Positions 18,380 through 27,514 of a stretch of 64,000 nucleotides of DNA are shown one piece after another; within the stretch, counting starts at the first letter, position 1; every line of letters begins with the position of its first letter. The notes beneath the pieces were generated by a model. It had not been told where the DNA came from, ran no database searches, and saw nothing but the letters and a program-made list of their open reading frames with translations. A program made the translations under genes and the position numbers. This DNA is from Neobacillus ginsengisoli (GTDB taxonomy: Bacteria > Bacillota > Bacilli > Bacillales_B > DSM-18226): assembly GCF_030813055.1 (NCBI RefSeq), contig NZ_JAUSTW010000001.1, positions 682,001 to 746,000 on the forward strand. Direction: 5' to 3'.

Positions 18380-18417
18380 AAGGCCTTTAGGGACTCGTTC
18401 TCTAAAGGCCTTTTTTA
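18380..18417 (+). terminator. Terminator after tatC
   Basis: AAGGCCTTTAG/CTAAAGGCCTT stem with T-run. Confidence 0.93.
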
Positions 18418-18532
18418 TGTTCGTTTAAATTTCAAATTCATAAATATTTTTTTGATACAGGCATAATTAGACACATTTCGAGGTGTCGGTGATGTATAAT
18501 AAAACAAACGGGTGAAAAAGAGGATTGATATT

Positions 18533-18784
18533 TTGTTATTCAAAAGCCTAGAGTTCAAAAATGATGTTGGACAGAAGGTTAAAGTCATGGATATTCCTGT
18601 ATTGGAGGAAGATAGCACATATAAGTTTATGATCCAAGTCCGTTTGCAGACGTTTGTTACGTCAATCTATGGGGAGCAAATCCCAAAAAAATGCTACTCC
18701 TTTAAAGACTATTTGAAAAAGGTCATGAAATGGCCTGATTATGAACAACTTTTTAAAGTTGGAGAATTAAAGAATAATGCTTAA
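18533..18784 (+). CDS. ypmP: YpmP-like protein (DUF2535-type)
   Basis: 83 residues from TTG at 18533, with AAGAGG 9 bases upstream; an in-frame GTG at 18512 has no ribosome site. Sequence MLFKSLEFKNDVGQKVKVMD, then FMIQVRLQTFVTSIYG and KKCYSFKDYLKKVMKWPDY. Length and position near sco/ypmS/msr genes fit B. subtilis YpmP, of unknown function; the name is from memory of that locus. It stands alone between terminators. Confidence 0.65.
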   Translation: MLFKSLEFKNDVGQKVKVMDIPVLEEDSTYKFMIQVRLQTFVTSIYGEQIPKKCYSFKDYLKKVMKWPDYEQLFKVGELKNNA

Positions 18785-18791
18785 TTTTTTC

Positions 18792-18817
18792 GAGCATCGG
18801 GAAACCGATGCTCTTTT
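18792..18817 (+). terminator. Terminator after ypmP
   Basis: GAGCATCGG/CCGATGCTC stem followed by TTTT. Confidence 0.9.
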
Positions 18818-18930
18818 ATTGTTTTTAAATTGGAAAATATGTTCATATTGAGAAGAAAACTGAGGATTATATTTTCTTCACTAGATTAAACCTGTATAAT
18901 TCATGGAAGAAATGGTAGGGATGTGAAGGT

Positions 18931-19773
18931 ATGAGCAAAATTAAAATAGTAACGGATTCAACATTAGATTTGTCTCAAGAAATGATTGCAAAATTAGATA
19001 TTGTTGTTGTGCCATTGTCCGTTACCATAAATGGGAAAACTTATTTAGACCGGGTTGATTTAGACCCTGCTGAATTTATTATAAATATGAGCCAATTATA
19101 TGAATTGCCGAAAAGTTCCCAACCATCAGCCGGTTCCTTCCTTGAAGTGTATGACCGCCTGGGAGACGAAGGGTGCGAGGTATTGTCTATTCATATGACC
19201 GGAAAAATGAGTGGTACCGTTCGATCTGCTGAGAGTGCGGCACAAATGACGAAAACGAAAGTAACCGTTGTTGATTCTAAGTTTATTTCCAAAGCCCTTT
19301 CCTTTCAGGTAAAGGAAGCCTCAGAAATGGCGAAACAGGGGAAAAGCATGGAGGAAATCCTTGAACGACTGGAAACAGTCCGCAATCATACGAAATTGTA
19401 TATTATGGTTGATACATTAGAGAATCTTGTCAAGGGTGGGCGAATCGGAAAAGGGAAAGCCTTTATCGGCTCACTTTTGAACATTAAACCGATTGCCTCC
19501 CTTGAAGGGGCTGAGTATACGCCGGTAACTAAAGTACGCAGCCATTCGCAGGTGGTCAAATTTTTTGCCAGACAATTCGCTGATGATATTAAGGGGAAAA
19601 CCATCCGCGGTGTCGGAATTGCTCATGCCGAAGCAAATGAGCTTGCCGCAAAAATAAAAGAAAGCATTTATGAATTAACCGGGTTTCAGAATGTGGAAAT
19701 TGATTATACCGGCCCAATCGTTAGCACCCACACAGGGCCGGGGGCCCTAGCGTTAATGTATTATTTTGATTAA
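18931..19773 (+). CDS. DegV-family fatty-acid-binding protein
   Basis: 280 residues with the DegV fold: KIVTDSTLDLSQEM at the start, KSSQPSAGSFLEVYD (lipid-binding loop, Ser-Gln-Pro), ILSIHMTGKMSGTVRSAESAA and HTGPGALALMYY at the end. DegV/FakB proteins present fatty acids to the FakA kinase. A ribosome site GGGATGTGAAGG precedes the ATG. It is a single gene with its own terminator. Confidence 0.92.
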   Translation: MSKIKIVTDSTLDLSQEMIAKLDIVVVPLSVTINGKTYLDRVDLDPAEFIINMSQLYELPKSSQPSAGSFLEVYDRLGDEGCEVLSIHMTGKMSGTVRSAESAAQMTKTKVTVVDSKFISKALSFQVKEASEMAKQGKSMEEILERLETVRNHTKLYIMVDTLENLVKGGRIGKGKAFIGSLLNIKPIASLEGAEYTPVTKVRSHSQVVKFFARQFADDIKGKTIRGVGIAHAEANELAAKIKESIYELTGFQNVEIDYTGPIVSTHTGPGALALMYYFD

Positions 19774-19796
19774 AAGCACGAATCACTAAAATAAAG

Positions 19797-19824
19797 GCTG
19801 ACTCAGACTGAGTCAGCTTTTGCC
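19797..19824 (+). terminator. Terminator after degV
   Basis: GCTGACTC/GAGTCAGC stem with a short loop, followed by TTTT. Confidence 0.88.
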
Positions 19825-19935
19825 TTATATTCCTTGAAAGAAAAAGGGACAACCTTTAGGATATTCATTCCAAATTGGGATGAGGAAACAGAATAATAGC
19901 CGGGTGGTGAATGATGCCATCCGGTTTTATTTTGG

Positions 19936-19963
19936 GTAAAATTTGTCACTGTTGGTCATGATA
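19936..19963 (+). promoter_or_regulatory. Possible sigma G promoter of the ger operon
   Basis: CATGATA at 19957-19963 fits the forespore sigma G -10 (CATnnTA). GTAAA at 19936-19940 is a 4/5 match to the -35 (GhATr) with a 16-base spacer. ger operons are sigma G genes, so the position 30 bases before gerA is sensible. The -35 and spacing are imperfect. Confidence 0.4.
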
Positions 19964-19992
19964 AAAAAAACGAAATCCTGAAGGTGTTGTCT

Positions 19993-21510
19993 ATGTTCAA
20001 GGGGAAATTTGGAAAAAACCAAAATGAAGAGCAGAAAGCACATAGCTTAAAGGTTGAAGAATTAAAGGAACAATTAAAAACAGTACTGCATGCAAGTTCC
20101 GATTTGAATTTCAGGTCCTTAAAAAAGGACGGGAAGAGAATTCTTTTCAGCTTCCTTGCAAGCGTTATCGATAAAAATGCGATAGATGATTTTGTTATAA
20201 GAACCATTCAAAATCATAATGAAGTAGAATGGAGTATTGAGAATCTTGCTCAAATACTTCCGATTGCCCAAATATCCGCAGCTAATCAATTGCAAGAGAT
20301 AAGCGCCTCTTTAATAGAAGGGAATGTTTACATTTATGTTGAAGGGGATCCGTGCGGGCTTCTTGCAAATGTTAGTAAAACGGTTGAAAGGTCACTAGAA
20401 AAGGCAGAAACGGAATCGCTCGTTTATGGACCTAAAATTGCGTTCACAGAATCTCTTAACAGCAATTTAAATATTCTGAGAAACAATATTAAAGATTCCA
20501 ATTTATGTATGGAGGATGTTGTAATTGGTGCAAGAGGAAAAGCGAAAGGCAAAATCGTTTATATAAAAGATATTGCTGATGAAGAAAACGTCAATACTTT
20601 TAGACAAAGATTGAGTGAACTTAAGGTCGATCAAATTGCTGACACCACCGTCCTAGGTCAATTGTTAGAAAGTAATAGTTGGACTGTATTTCCTCAATTA
20701 ATGACAACCGAATTGCCTGACCGGGTTACCAGTGCATTATTAAAGGGAAAGGTTGCGGTCTTAATGGACCGAAGCCCAGCCACCTTGTACGGTCCGACAC
20801 CTTTTTTTAGTTTTTTTGAAACAACAGAAGATGTTTATATGCGTTGGAATATGGGCTTTTTCTTACGGATGCTGCGCTTAACAGCCATTTTTTTATCTGT
20901 ATTACTTACTCCTGCCTATGTTGCTGTTGTAACCTATCATTATGAAGTAATTCCTTCCCCATTGCTTGTCACTTTAGGCCAATCAAGGTCAAATGTCCCA
21001 TTTCCGCCGGTTTTTGAAGCGCTGCTTCTAGAATTTGTTATTGAACTATTAAGGGAAGCGGGTGCGAGGCTTCCGACTAAAGTTGGTCAGACAATGGGTA
21101 TCGTAGGTGGTATTGTTATTGGCCAAGCTGCAGTTGATGCCGGTTTTACAAGCAACATCTTAATAATTATCATTGCCCTAAGTGCTCTTGGTTCATTTAC
21201 TTCACCTAGCTACATTATGGGGACTGCGATTCGTATCATCCGATTTCCAATTATCTTACTAGCAGGAATATGGGGAGGAATCGGAATCATGATTGCATTC
21301 TGCTTTTTCTTGATTCACCTATTAAAACTAGAAACATTGGGTGGTCCATATCTTATGCCGATCTTCCCATTTAGATGGAGAGATTTAAGGTACAGTGTTT
21401 TCAGAATGCCATTGCAATACCTATCGTTTCGCCCTGAAACAAACCGTACGAATGATAATCAAAATTACCCTGCTCAAAAAGCGAAAGAAAAAAAGGATGT
21501 AGATGAATAG
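19993..21510 (+). CDS. Spore germinant receptor A subunit (GerAA/GerKA family)
   Basis: 505 residues from ATG at 19993 (AAGGTG 6 bases upstream; GTG 19984 and TTG 19987 are less well placed). It has a large hydrophilic N-terminal domain (about 1-270), then membrane helices beginning FLRMLRLTAIFLSVLLTPAYVAV. The family blocks VEGDPCGLLANVSKTVERS, TPFFSFFETTEDVYMRW, PFPPVFEALLLEFVIELLREAG and VGQTMGIVGGIVIGQAAVDAG are present. It acts in the spore inner membrane with the B and C subunits below. The nutrient sensed cannot be told from sequence. Confidence 0.93.
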   Translation: MFKGKFGKNQNEEQKAHSLKVEELKEQLKTVLHASSDLNFRSLKKDGKRILFSFLASVIDKNAIDDFVIRTIQNHNEVEWSIENLAQILPIAQISAANQLQEISASLIEGNVYIYVEGDPCGLLANVSKTVERSLEKAETESLVYGPKIAFTESLNSNLNILRNNIKDSNLCMEDVVIGARGKAKGKIVYIKDIADEENVNTFRQRLSELKVDQIADTTVLGQLLESNSWTVFPQLMTTELPDRVTSALLKGKVAVLMDRSPATLYGPTPFFSFFETTEDVYMRWNMGFFLRMLRLTAIFLSVLLTPAYVAVVTYHYEVIPSPLLVTLGQSRSNVPFPPVFEALLLEFVIELLREAGARLPTKVGQTMGIVGGIVIGQAAVDAGFTSNILIIIIALSALGSFTSPSYIMGTAIRIIRFPIILLAGIWGGIGIMIAFCFFLIHLLKLETLGGPYLMPIFPFRWRDLRYSVFRMPLQYLSFRPETNRTNDNQNYPAQKAKEKKDVDE

Positions 21511-21522
21511 GAGAGGTTTATT

Positions 21523-22644
21523 TTGAAAGTAAATTTACATCCGAAGGACGGATTGCTGTTTAATTCATTCCTATTAATATTTATTATCCACAAAACACAA
21601 ACAGGAGTTGGAATTGTTGGATTACCGCGTATCGTTTATTTAGTAGCTAAACATGATGCCTGGATTTCAGTATTATTCGCTGGATTAGGCACAGGAGTTG
21701 TTTTATGGTTAATGATATTGATGCTTAAGCAATATGACTGTGCTGACTTGTATGGAATTCATGTTGATATATTCGGAAAATACATTGGTAATATGCTGAA
21801 TATCATTTATATGCTTTATATGAGCGCTAGCTTTTTTGTTATTCTCATGAACTATATTGAAATTGTTCAAGTTTGGATTTTTCCAGATTTAAGGACATGG
21901 GTGATTTCTTTGGTTCTAATTTTATTGGTTGTCTATGCCGTTTTAGGAGGAATCCGGGTTATTGTTGGCATTACCTTTTTATCATTTGTTGGAACTTTTT
22001 GGCTTCCGTTTGTCTTAATCGTCCCAATACATTATTCAGATCCTACTCATCTTTTTCCAATCTTTAATATCGATATCCAGCATTTAGTAAAAGGTATGTA
22101 TAGATGCTCGCTTTCTATGATGGGTTTTGAATTGCTTATGTTCTTCTATCCCTATGTAAAAGAGAAAAAAAAAGTGTTGCTTTTTGCACAGATCGGAAAT
22201 CTTTATACAACGATCCTTTTTACGGTTACTACAATAGTTGCGATAACGTTCTTTGCTGAAACAAGTTTAGCAAGAACCACTTGGCCGATATTATCGATGT
22301 TTAAAATCGTCAGGTTCCCGAACCTGGAGCGGTTTGAATTTATTGCCGTTTCATTTTGGATGCTGATAGTTTTGCCGAATATGTGTGCGTATTTGTGGGC
22401 TGCTTCGAAAGGATTTTCAAGAGTAATGAATCGAAAACAAAAAAAAGGGATCTGGATTATTGCACTCTTTGTTTGGGGCGGAACATTTTTCTTTAATGCA
22501 CGCTATCAAATGAATGAAATGACCGATGTCATAGCGAAAGCAGGATTTTTAGCTGCCTTTTGCTATCCGGTATTGTTATCTATCATTGTATTGGTTAAAA
22601 AGTGGATTACAAGGAGGAAGCAAGCCAGTGCACAGATATCGTAG
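21523..22644 (+). CDS. Spore germinant receptor B subunit (GerAB/GerKB, APC-type permease)
   Basis: 373 residues, about ten hydrophobic helices, TTG start with AGGAG upstream. Helix 1 carries the ligand-site-like HKTQTGVGIVGLPRIVYL, and PILSMFKIVRFPNLERFEF near residue 255 is the GerB hallmark. This subunit is the amino-acid-transporter-like component that binds germinant. It overlaps the C subunit by 17 bases. Confidence 0.93.
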   Translation: MKVNLHPKDGLLFNSFLLIFIIHKTQTGVGIVGLPRIVYLVAKHDAWISVLFAGLGTGVVLWLMILMLKQYDCADLYGIHVDIFGKYIGNMLNIIYMLYMSASFFVILMNYIEIVQVWIFPDLRTWVISLVLILLVVYAVLGGIRVIVGITFLSFVGTFWLPFVLIVPIHYSDPTHLFPIFNIDIQHLVKGMYRCSLSMMGFELLMFFYPYVKEKKKVLLFAQIGNLYTTILFTVTTIVAITFFAETSLARTTWPILSMFKIVRFPNLERFEFIAVSFWMLIVLPNMCAYLWAASKGFSRVMNRKQKKGIWIIALFVWGGTFFFNARYQMNEMTDVIAKAGFLAAFCYPVLLSIIVLVKKWITRRKQASAQIS

Positions 22645-23788
22645 GTGGAATTTATCCATAATCCTTATCATATCAATGGTTTTAATTGCTGGCTGTGTTG
22701 AAAGAAAACAATTAGAAAATTTAGGACTCATTACCGCAGCCGGATACGATATGGAACAACAAAATAAAATTAAAGGAACAATTGTTATCCATAAATTTGA
22801 TCCGATTGCTCAAAATATGACAAAAGTGATTTCTGATATCGCCCACACAAGCAGGGGGCTAAGGCAAAAGCAAAATCTTGAATCAAATCAAAAGCTTGTT
22901 ACAGGGCAGCTGCGGATTGTTGTCTATAGTAAAGAGCTTGCAAAAAAAGGGATTATTCAACTTGTTGATACATTAAATCGTGATGCTAATGTCGGAAACA
23001 TGGTTTATTTAACAGTTGCTGATGGCTCTGCATCATCCATTATGAAAATTGATTTAAAAACCCCTACTTCCATTAATTTAGGCACATACTTATATAACTT
23101 AATCAAACAGAATGTTGATGGGGAACAAATTGTTTCACCAACACTACAGGAATTTAATCGTAACTATAATGATACCGGTAAAGATCCTGTTCTCCCAATC
23201 CTTAAAATCAAAAAAAACGACGTCATTATTTCAGGATTGGCACTGTTTAAGGATGATCGGATGATCGGTAAAGTAAAGCCAGAAAAACTTTTTTTTCTTA
23301 AAATATTAATCGATAAATATAAAGCAGGTACACAGGAGCTTGATTTTAGCCGTGATCGCCTTAAAAAAATCATACTGCAAAATGCTTTTCAAAAAGAAAG
23401 GCATGTATACAATAAAGTTTATATATCATTTGATAATATACAAAGTAAATCAAGGATAAAATTGGTGGATAAGAAAAATCTTCTTTTTAGAGTCAATGTA
23501 AAGCTTTACTCAAGATTACTGGAAGCAACAGAGCCATTAGATTTAGGAAACCCAGTAGCTGTAAAAACAATTGAAAAAGAAATTAACAAATCAGTCAAAG
23601 AAAATATCGAAGACCTGCTTCATCAATTCCAGAAACTTGATATCGATCCTGTTGGTTTTGGAAATGTATACGAAGCCCATTATAGAGGGAAACTTCCCAC
23701 TTCTTCAGAATGGAAACAAAAGTATAAACTTGCTAAATTTGAGGTTGTGGTGGATAACAAAATCGTTCAAACAGGGGTCATGGATTAA
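22628..23788 (+). CDS. Spore germinant receptor C subunit, lipoprotein (GerAC/GerKC)
   Basis: 386 residues from GTG at 22628, preceded by AAGGAGG. An N-terminal lipoprotein signal ends in LIAGC (Cys about residue 23). Family landmarks are RKQLENLGLITAAGYD, RQKQNLESNQKLVTGQLRIVVYSKELA and the C-terminal EAHYRGKLPTSSEWKQKY. It is the peripheral lipid-anchored subunit. With it the A-B-C operon is complete and undamaged. Confidence 0.93.
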   Translation: MHRYRRWNLSIILIISMVLIAGCVERKQLENLGLITAAGYDMEQQNKIKGTIVIHKFDPIAQNMTKVISDIAHTSRGLRQKQNLESNQKLVTGQLRIVVYSKELAKKGIIQLVDTLNRDANVGNMVYLTVADGSASSIMKIDLKTPTSINLGTYLYNLIKQNVDGEQIVSPTLQEFNRNYNDTGKDPVLPILKIKKNDVIISGLALFKDDRMIGKVKPEKLFFLKILIDKYKAGTQELDFSRDRLKKIILQNAFQKERHVYNKVYISFDNIQSKSRIKLVDKKNLLFRVNVKLYSRLLEATEPLDLGNPVAVKTIEKEINKSVKENIEDLLHQFQKLDIDPVGFGNVYEAHYRGKLPTSSEWKQKYKLAKFEVVVDNKIVQTGVMD

Positions 23789-23866
23789 ATCCGTTTGCTT
23801 TCTTCTTTTTCAATACTTTGTTAGAATATTCTCTGAATAGAAAAGAAAAAGGTTGCGGGTGATAGA

Positions 23867-24445
23867 ATGAAGTTCCGGTATTTAGTTTTGTTATTGGTCA
23901 TAAGTATTTGTGTTTTATCGGCTTGTGGACAAAAAGAGATTAAAAATGAAGTGAACTGGCCGATTAGGGATTTTACTGCAATAAATCAAAATAATAAGTC
24001 ATTTGGTTTAAAAGATTTAAAAGGGAAGATTTGGATTTCGGATTTTATGTTTACGAGCTGTACAGATGTTTGTTTGCCAATGACGGCCAACTTAACCAAG
24101 CTGCAAAAAAAGGTGAAAGATGAAGGATTGAAAAATGTCGAGTTCGTATCTTTTAGTGTGGATCCGACAGTAGATACTCCTCAAGTCTTAACGAAATTTG
24201 CAAATCAGTTCCAAGTCGATTTTAAAAATTGGACCTTTTTAACGGGTTACTCTCAAGATTTTATTGAAAACTTTGCCTTGAAGGATTACAAGGCACTTGT
24301 TAAAAAGCCGGAAACGGGCAATCAGGTCATCCATGGGACCTCCATTTATTTAGTTGGACAAGATGGAAAGATTAAAAAATCCTATAGTGGATTGAATGAT
24401 ATCCCATTCGATGAAATTATGAATGATATTAAAGCACTCCAATAG
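23867..24445 (+). CDS. ypmQ: SCO1/SenC-type copper chaperone lipoprotein
   Basis: 192 residues. Lipobox VLSAC puts the lipid Cys at residue 20. The thioredoxin fold carries the Cu-binding CxxxC in MFTSCTDVCLPMTANL (about 64-80) and the conserved distal His in GNQVIHGTSIYLVGQDG. BsSco (YpmQ) loads the CuA centre of cytochrome c oxidase. ypmS follows 20 bases later, as in B. subtilis once the intervening ypmR is removed. Confidence 0.92.
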   Translation: MKFRYLVLLLVISICVLSACGQKEIKNEVNWPIRDFTAINQNNKSFGLKDLKGKIWISDFMFTSCTDVCLPMTANLTKLQKKVKDEGLKNVEFVSFSVDPTVDTPQVLTKFANQFQVDFKNWTFLTGYSQDFIENFALKDYKALVKKPETGNQVIHGTSIYLVGQDGKIKKSYSGLNDIPFDEIMNDIKALQ

Positions 24446-24465
24446 TAAAAGGAGAAACAGCTATT

Positions 24466-25044
24466 ATGAAAAACAAATGGAAAACGGGATTCCTTCTTTT
24501 ATTAGGAATAAACCTTTTAATAGTTGTTATTATTATATCGTTGATTATGATTCCATCGACAAATAATGAAAGGATTAACAACAAGGAACCAATCAATGAT
24601 AATGTTTCCTTTCATGTCAAATCAAATAAAAATGATCTAAATCAGGTTATTAATCATTACTTAAAAAAAGAAGCCTCCGATTCTCCGATTGATTACCATG
24701 TCCATTTGGGAAATGAAGTGGAATTTTACGGTGTATTGCCGATTTTTAGTAAAACCCTGAATATGAAGCTTACTTTTGAACCGAAAGCACTCTCGAACGG
24801 TGACTTGGCGTTAAAACAAAAATCGATTTCAATCGGCAGTCTGGATTTGCCTGTTTCCTATGTTCTACAATATATCAGTGAAAATTATAAGCTCCCAAAA
24901 GGAGTTGTCATTCAGCCGAATAATAAGCTAATCTATATTCATATGCAGCAATTGAAACTGAAAAGTGATCTTAAAATTAAGGTCAACAAGTTTGACTTGA
25001 AAAAGGATGATATAGCTTTTACCATTCAAGTTCCAGTAAAATAA
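24466..25044 (+). CDS. ypmS: YpmS-family membrane-anchored protein (DUF2140)
   Basis: 192 residues with one N-terminal transmembrane anchor (TGFLLLLGINLLIVVIIISLIM) and an extracytoplasmic beta-rich domain containing YHVHLGNEVEFYGVLPIF and NNKLIYIHM. DUF2140/YpmS function is unknown. Probably co-transcribed with sco. Confidence 0.82.
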   Translation: MKNKWKTGFLLLLGINLLIVVIIISLIMIPSTNNERINNKEPINDNVSFHVKSNKNDLNQVINHYLKKEASDSPIDYHVHLGNEVEFYGVLPIFSKTLNMKLTFEPKALSNGDLALKQKSISIGSLDLPVSYVLQYISENYKLPKGVVIQPNNKLIYIHMQQLKLKSDLKIKVNKFDLKKDDIAFTIQVPVK

Positions 25045-25066
25045 GGTGCCGTTTTTGGCACCTTTA
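25044..25066 (+). terminator. Terminator after ypmS
   Basis: AGGTGCC/GGCACCT stem with a GTTTTT loop, then TTTA. Confidence 0.8.
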
Positions 25067-25116
25067 TGCTATTCGGGGATCCGTAAACCTTTCGGAAAAC
25101 AGGGAACCGCCGGTAG

Positions 25117-25166
25117 AAAAAAAAGACTGAGAATCTAGTATACCAGTCGCGGCTTTATTCTCAATC
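25117..25166 (-). terminator. Terminator of the minus-strand DUF4397 gene
   Basis: On the minus strand GATTGAGAAT pairs with ATTCTCAGTC across a 22-base loop, followed by eight Ts. The stem contains the gene's own stop codon. Confidence 0.7.
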
Positions 25167-25913
25167 TCTTAAAATAATCGCCTCAAGTTCCGGCTTTTCG
25201 TTGGTTAAACCTAAAAATACAACCGTATACGTTTCATTTGCCTTAAATTGAATCTTTGGCAATGAGAGAATGATATTTCTTGTGCCGGCTTCTCTTGTTT
25301 CAAGATCTACGCTCATTGGGGTAAGCCCTAGATACTCTGTTGCCTGCTTGTAAGAGACATTTGGGAATATTACGTCACGGTCCTTCACAGCAATGTCCAT
25401 TTCCGGTGTATCGTGTGATAAATGAATAAATCGAACCTTTGCCTCATTTGCAGGAACTTCAGGTTGATTTTGGTAAACCAGCAAGCGCATTTTTTTGCTA
25501 TGATCAATGGTTGCTAATGTATAGGATTTCCCGGATTCAACAGTTATCCGTTTGTTTAAAACACTATCCACCATATTTCCCGCCGGGTAAATATCAATAT
25601 GATATTTTCCGGATTTTAAAGCAAGAAAATTACTAATGTGTTTAAATGGCAGGCTTTTTACCATCCGATTTCCGTTAATATATATATCAACGTCGAGGCA
25701 ATCGTGGGAAGTATGGAGAATTCGGACCCTCGCTTCTTCCTGAATGGGCACTGTATTAACACGCATCGAATAATTTGCTTTATTCATGTATTTAAAGTGT
25801 TTAAGATAGTAATGCATGTGTAAGTTTGGGTTTGAATATTTATAAAATTGGGCTAACAAATCGTACATTGCAGCTTTTTGAAGATAATCAGAATGAGTTC
25901 TTTTTTCCGACAT
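25161..25913 (-). CDS. DUF4397-domain protein, two repeats
   Basis: 250 residues with no signal peptide. After a His/Tyr-rich N-terminus (LLAQFYKYSNPNLHMHYYLKH) there are two DUF4397 beta-sandwich repeats: ARVRILHTSHDCLDVDIYING (about 60) and AKVRFIHLSHDTPEMDIAVKD (about 160). DUF4397 proteins are often secreted; this one looks cytoplasmic or spore-surface, which is common in Bacillus. Function unknown. It is transcribed against its neighbours. Confidence 0.8.
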   Translation of the reverse strand: MSEKRTHSDYLQKAAMYDLLAQFYKYSNPNLHMHYYLKHFKYMNKANYSMRVNTVPIQEEARVRILHTSHDCLDVDIYINGNRMVKSLPFKHISNFLALKSGKYHIDIYPAGNMVDSVLNKRITVESGKSYTLATIDHSKKMRLLVYQNQPEVPANEAKVRFIHLSHDTPEMDIAVKDRDVIFPNVSYKQATEYLGLTPMSVDLETREAGTRNIILSLPKIQFKANETYTVVFLGLTNEKPELEAIILRD

Positions 25914-26071
25914 ACCATCTGCTCCTATTCTCTGGTTTACAACATAATCTATTCAAACTTGTTTAGGTAGGTGCCTAATAAAATCTGCCTCAAATTGGAA
26001 TGAACTAATTTTATTTTTATGAAGTGATTCTGTATACTAGAATTAAAAATGGAAGATTTTGAGGTGGGAAC

Positions 26072-26611
26072 ATGGAAAAAAATGAACAATTAGCAACCTT
26101 TGCCGGCGGTTGTTTTTGGTGTATGGTAAAGCCGTTTGATGAACAGCCGGGGATTATTAAGGTTGTTTCGGGATATACAGGCGGTACAGTGGAAAACCCG
26201 ACGTACCAACAGGTTTGTTCTGATACTACCGGTCATTTTGAAGCTGTACAGATTACCTATAATCCCGAAGTTTTCCCCTATGAAAAATTGCTCGATTTAT
26301 TTTGGCAGCAAATTGATCCAACCGACCCGGGCGGCCAATTTTACGACCGCGGTCAGTCCTATCAAACCGCAATTTTTTACCATGATGTAACTCAAAAACG
26401 GTTAGCAGAAGAATCAAAACACAGGCTACAAGAAAGCGGAAGGTTTAACAAACCGATTGTTACACCCGTCTTGCCCGCGAAGACATTCTATCCTGCGGAA
26501 GAGTACCATCAACACTATTATAAGAAAAATCGCGCCCACTACGAGTCTTATCATGTTGGATCAGGCCGCACCGGTTTTATTCAAAAGCATTGGAGGGGAG
26601 AACATGAATAA
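26072..26611 (+). CDS. msrA: Peptide methionine (S)-S-oxide reductase
   Basis: 179 residues. The catalytic Cys is in [15 protein letters not shown] near the N-terminus, and [20 protein letters not shown] and [21 protein letters not shown] follow, all standard for MsrA. Repairs S-form methionine sulfoxide. GAGGTGGGAAC precedes the ATG. It overlaps msrB by 8 bases. Confidence 0.97.
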   Translation: MEKNEQLATFAGGCFWCMVKPFDEQPGIIKVVSGYTGGTVENPTYQQVCSDTTGHFEAVQITYNPEVFPYEKLLDLFWQQIDPTDPGGQFYDRGQSYQTAIFYHDVTQKRLAEESKHRLQESGRFNKPIVTPVLPAKTFYPAEEYHQHYYKKNRAHYESYHVGSGRTGFIQKHWRGEHE

Positions 26612-27041
26612 TAAAGATTTATCTCAGTTAAAAAAGAACTTAACACCGATGCAGTATGAGGTGACTCAAAACAATGCAACAGAGCCTCCATTTAAAAATG
26701 AATTTTGGAATGAAAATCGGGAGGGAATTTACGTGGACATTGTTTCAGGTAAACCTTTGTTTAGTTCTCTGGATAAATTTGATGCAGGATGCGGCTGGCC
26801 AAGCTTTACAAAGCCGATTCAAGAGGAAGAGATTATTGAAAAAGCAGATAAAAGTCATTTTATGATTCGGACAGAAGTAAGGAGCAAAACGGCCGATTCT
26901 CATCTCGGGCATGTGTTTAACGACGGCCCTAATCCAACGGGTTTGCGTTATTGCATTAATTCCGCAGCACTCAGGTTTATTTCTAAAGAAAAACTTGAAA
27001 CAGAAGGCTATGGAGAATTTCTCCGTCTTTTTGGAAAATAA
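26604..27041 (+). CDS. msrB: Peptide methionine (R)-S-oxide reductase
   Basis: 145 residues from ATG at 26604 with GGAGGGGAG directly upstream (the upstream open frame belongs to msrA in another phase). Family blocks are [21 protein letters not shown] [31 protein letters not shown] and the catalytic Cys in [12 protein letters not shown]. The paired CxxC zinc motifs of some MsrBs are not present. It complements MsrA by reducing R-form sulfoxide. Confidence 0.97.
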   Translation: MNNKDLSQLKKNLTPMQYEVTQNNATEPPFKNEFWNENREGIYVDIVSGKPLFSSLDKFDAGCGWPSFTKPIQEEEIIEKADKSHFMIRTEVRSKTADSHLGHVFNDGPNPTGLRYCINSAALRFISKEKLETEGYGEFLRLFGK

Positions 27042-27051
27042 AATCATAAAT

Positions 27052-27078
27052 AAAAGCTGCAGATTTGCGGCTTTTTTT
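27052..27078 (+). terminator. Terminator after msrB
   Basis: AGCTGC/GCGGCT stem around AGATTT, followed by seven Ts. Confidence 0.82.
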
Positions 27079-27203
27079 ATGTTTTTTTGGTAATCCGTTA
27101 GTAATCATTATTCATAATCTAGGCGAATGCACATACGGGTCAAGTACCCACTTCATAATGTAAAATTGGAAGGAAACAATTTCTCAAGGAGTGAATGTGA
27201 ATT

Positions 27204-27359
27204 ATGCATTATGGATATGGATATGGATATGATGGCTGCTGCGGTTATCCGGCTTATCCGGCTGTGGGATGTGGAGTAGGCTTTGGCTTTGGCGGGTTTG
27301 CCTTAATTGTGGTGTTGTTTATTTTATTAATCATTATTGGTGCAAGCTGGACCTTTTAA
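27204..27359 (+). CDS. YjcZ-type Gly/Tyr-rich membrane peptide
   Basis: 51 residues: [18 protein letters not shown], then a Gly/Phe-rich stretch and one C-terminal membrane helix ([20 protein letters not shown]). This is the architecture of the YjcZ/SscA sporulation-associated small proteins of Bacillus. CAAGGAGTG precedes the ATG at suitable distance. Confidence 0.85.
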   Translation: MHYGYGYGYDGCCGYPAYPAVGCGVGFGFGGFALIVVLFILLIIIGASWTF

Positions 27360-27368
27360 ATCGTAAAA

Positions 27369-27418
27369 ATAAAAGGCTGACTCAGGAAAACTTTTTTTCC
27401 GGTCAGTCTTTTTTTTAT
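27369..27418 (+). terminator. Terminator after the YjcZ-type gene
   Basis: GGCTGAC pairs with GGTCAGT(C) across a loop containing a T-run, then eight Ts. Confidence 0.75.
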
Positions 27419-27463
27419 TTCCCCTTTAAGATGTAAAAAGAACGAAAGTATCATAAAACGTTT

Positions 27464-27471
27464 CATACAAT
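27464..27471 (+). promoter_or_regulatory. Sigma E-like -10 element upstream of the lysine operon
   Basis: CATACAAT matches the mother-cell sigma E -10 exactly. The -35 region (around 27442-27449) is a poor match, so the call is tentative. The homologous B. subtilis yod operon is a sigma E operon, which supports it. Confidence 0.45.
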
Positions 27472-27514
27472 TTACTAATGGCCTGACTTATTTAGATAAG
27501 GAAGTGGTGTAACT

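Noticed and set aside
27369..27418. Sigma-54 promoter for the yodT operon
   Set aside because: The region to 27515 has TGGCCTGAC but no GC at the required ten-base distance.
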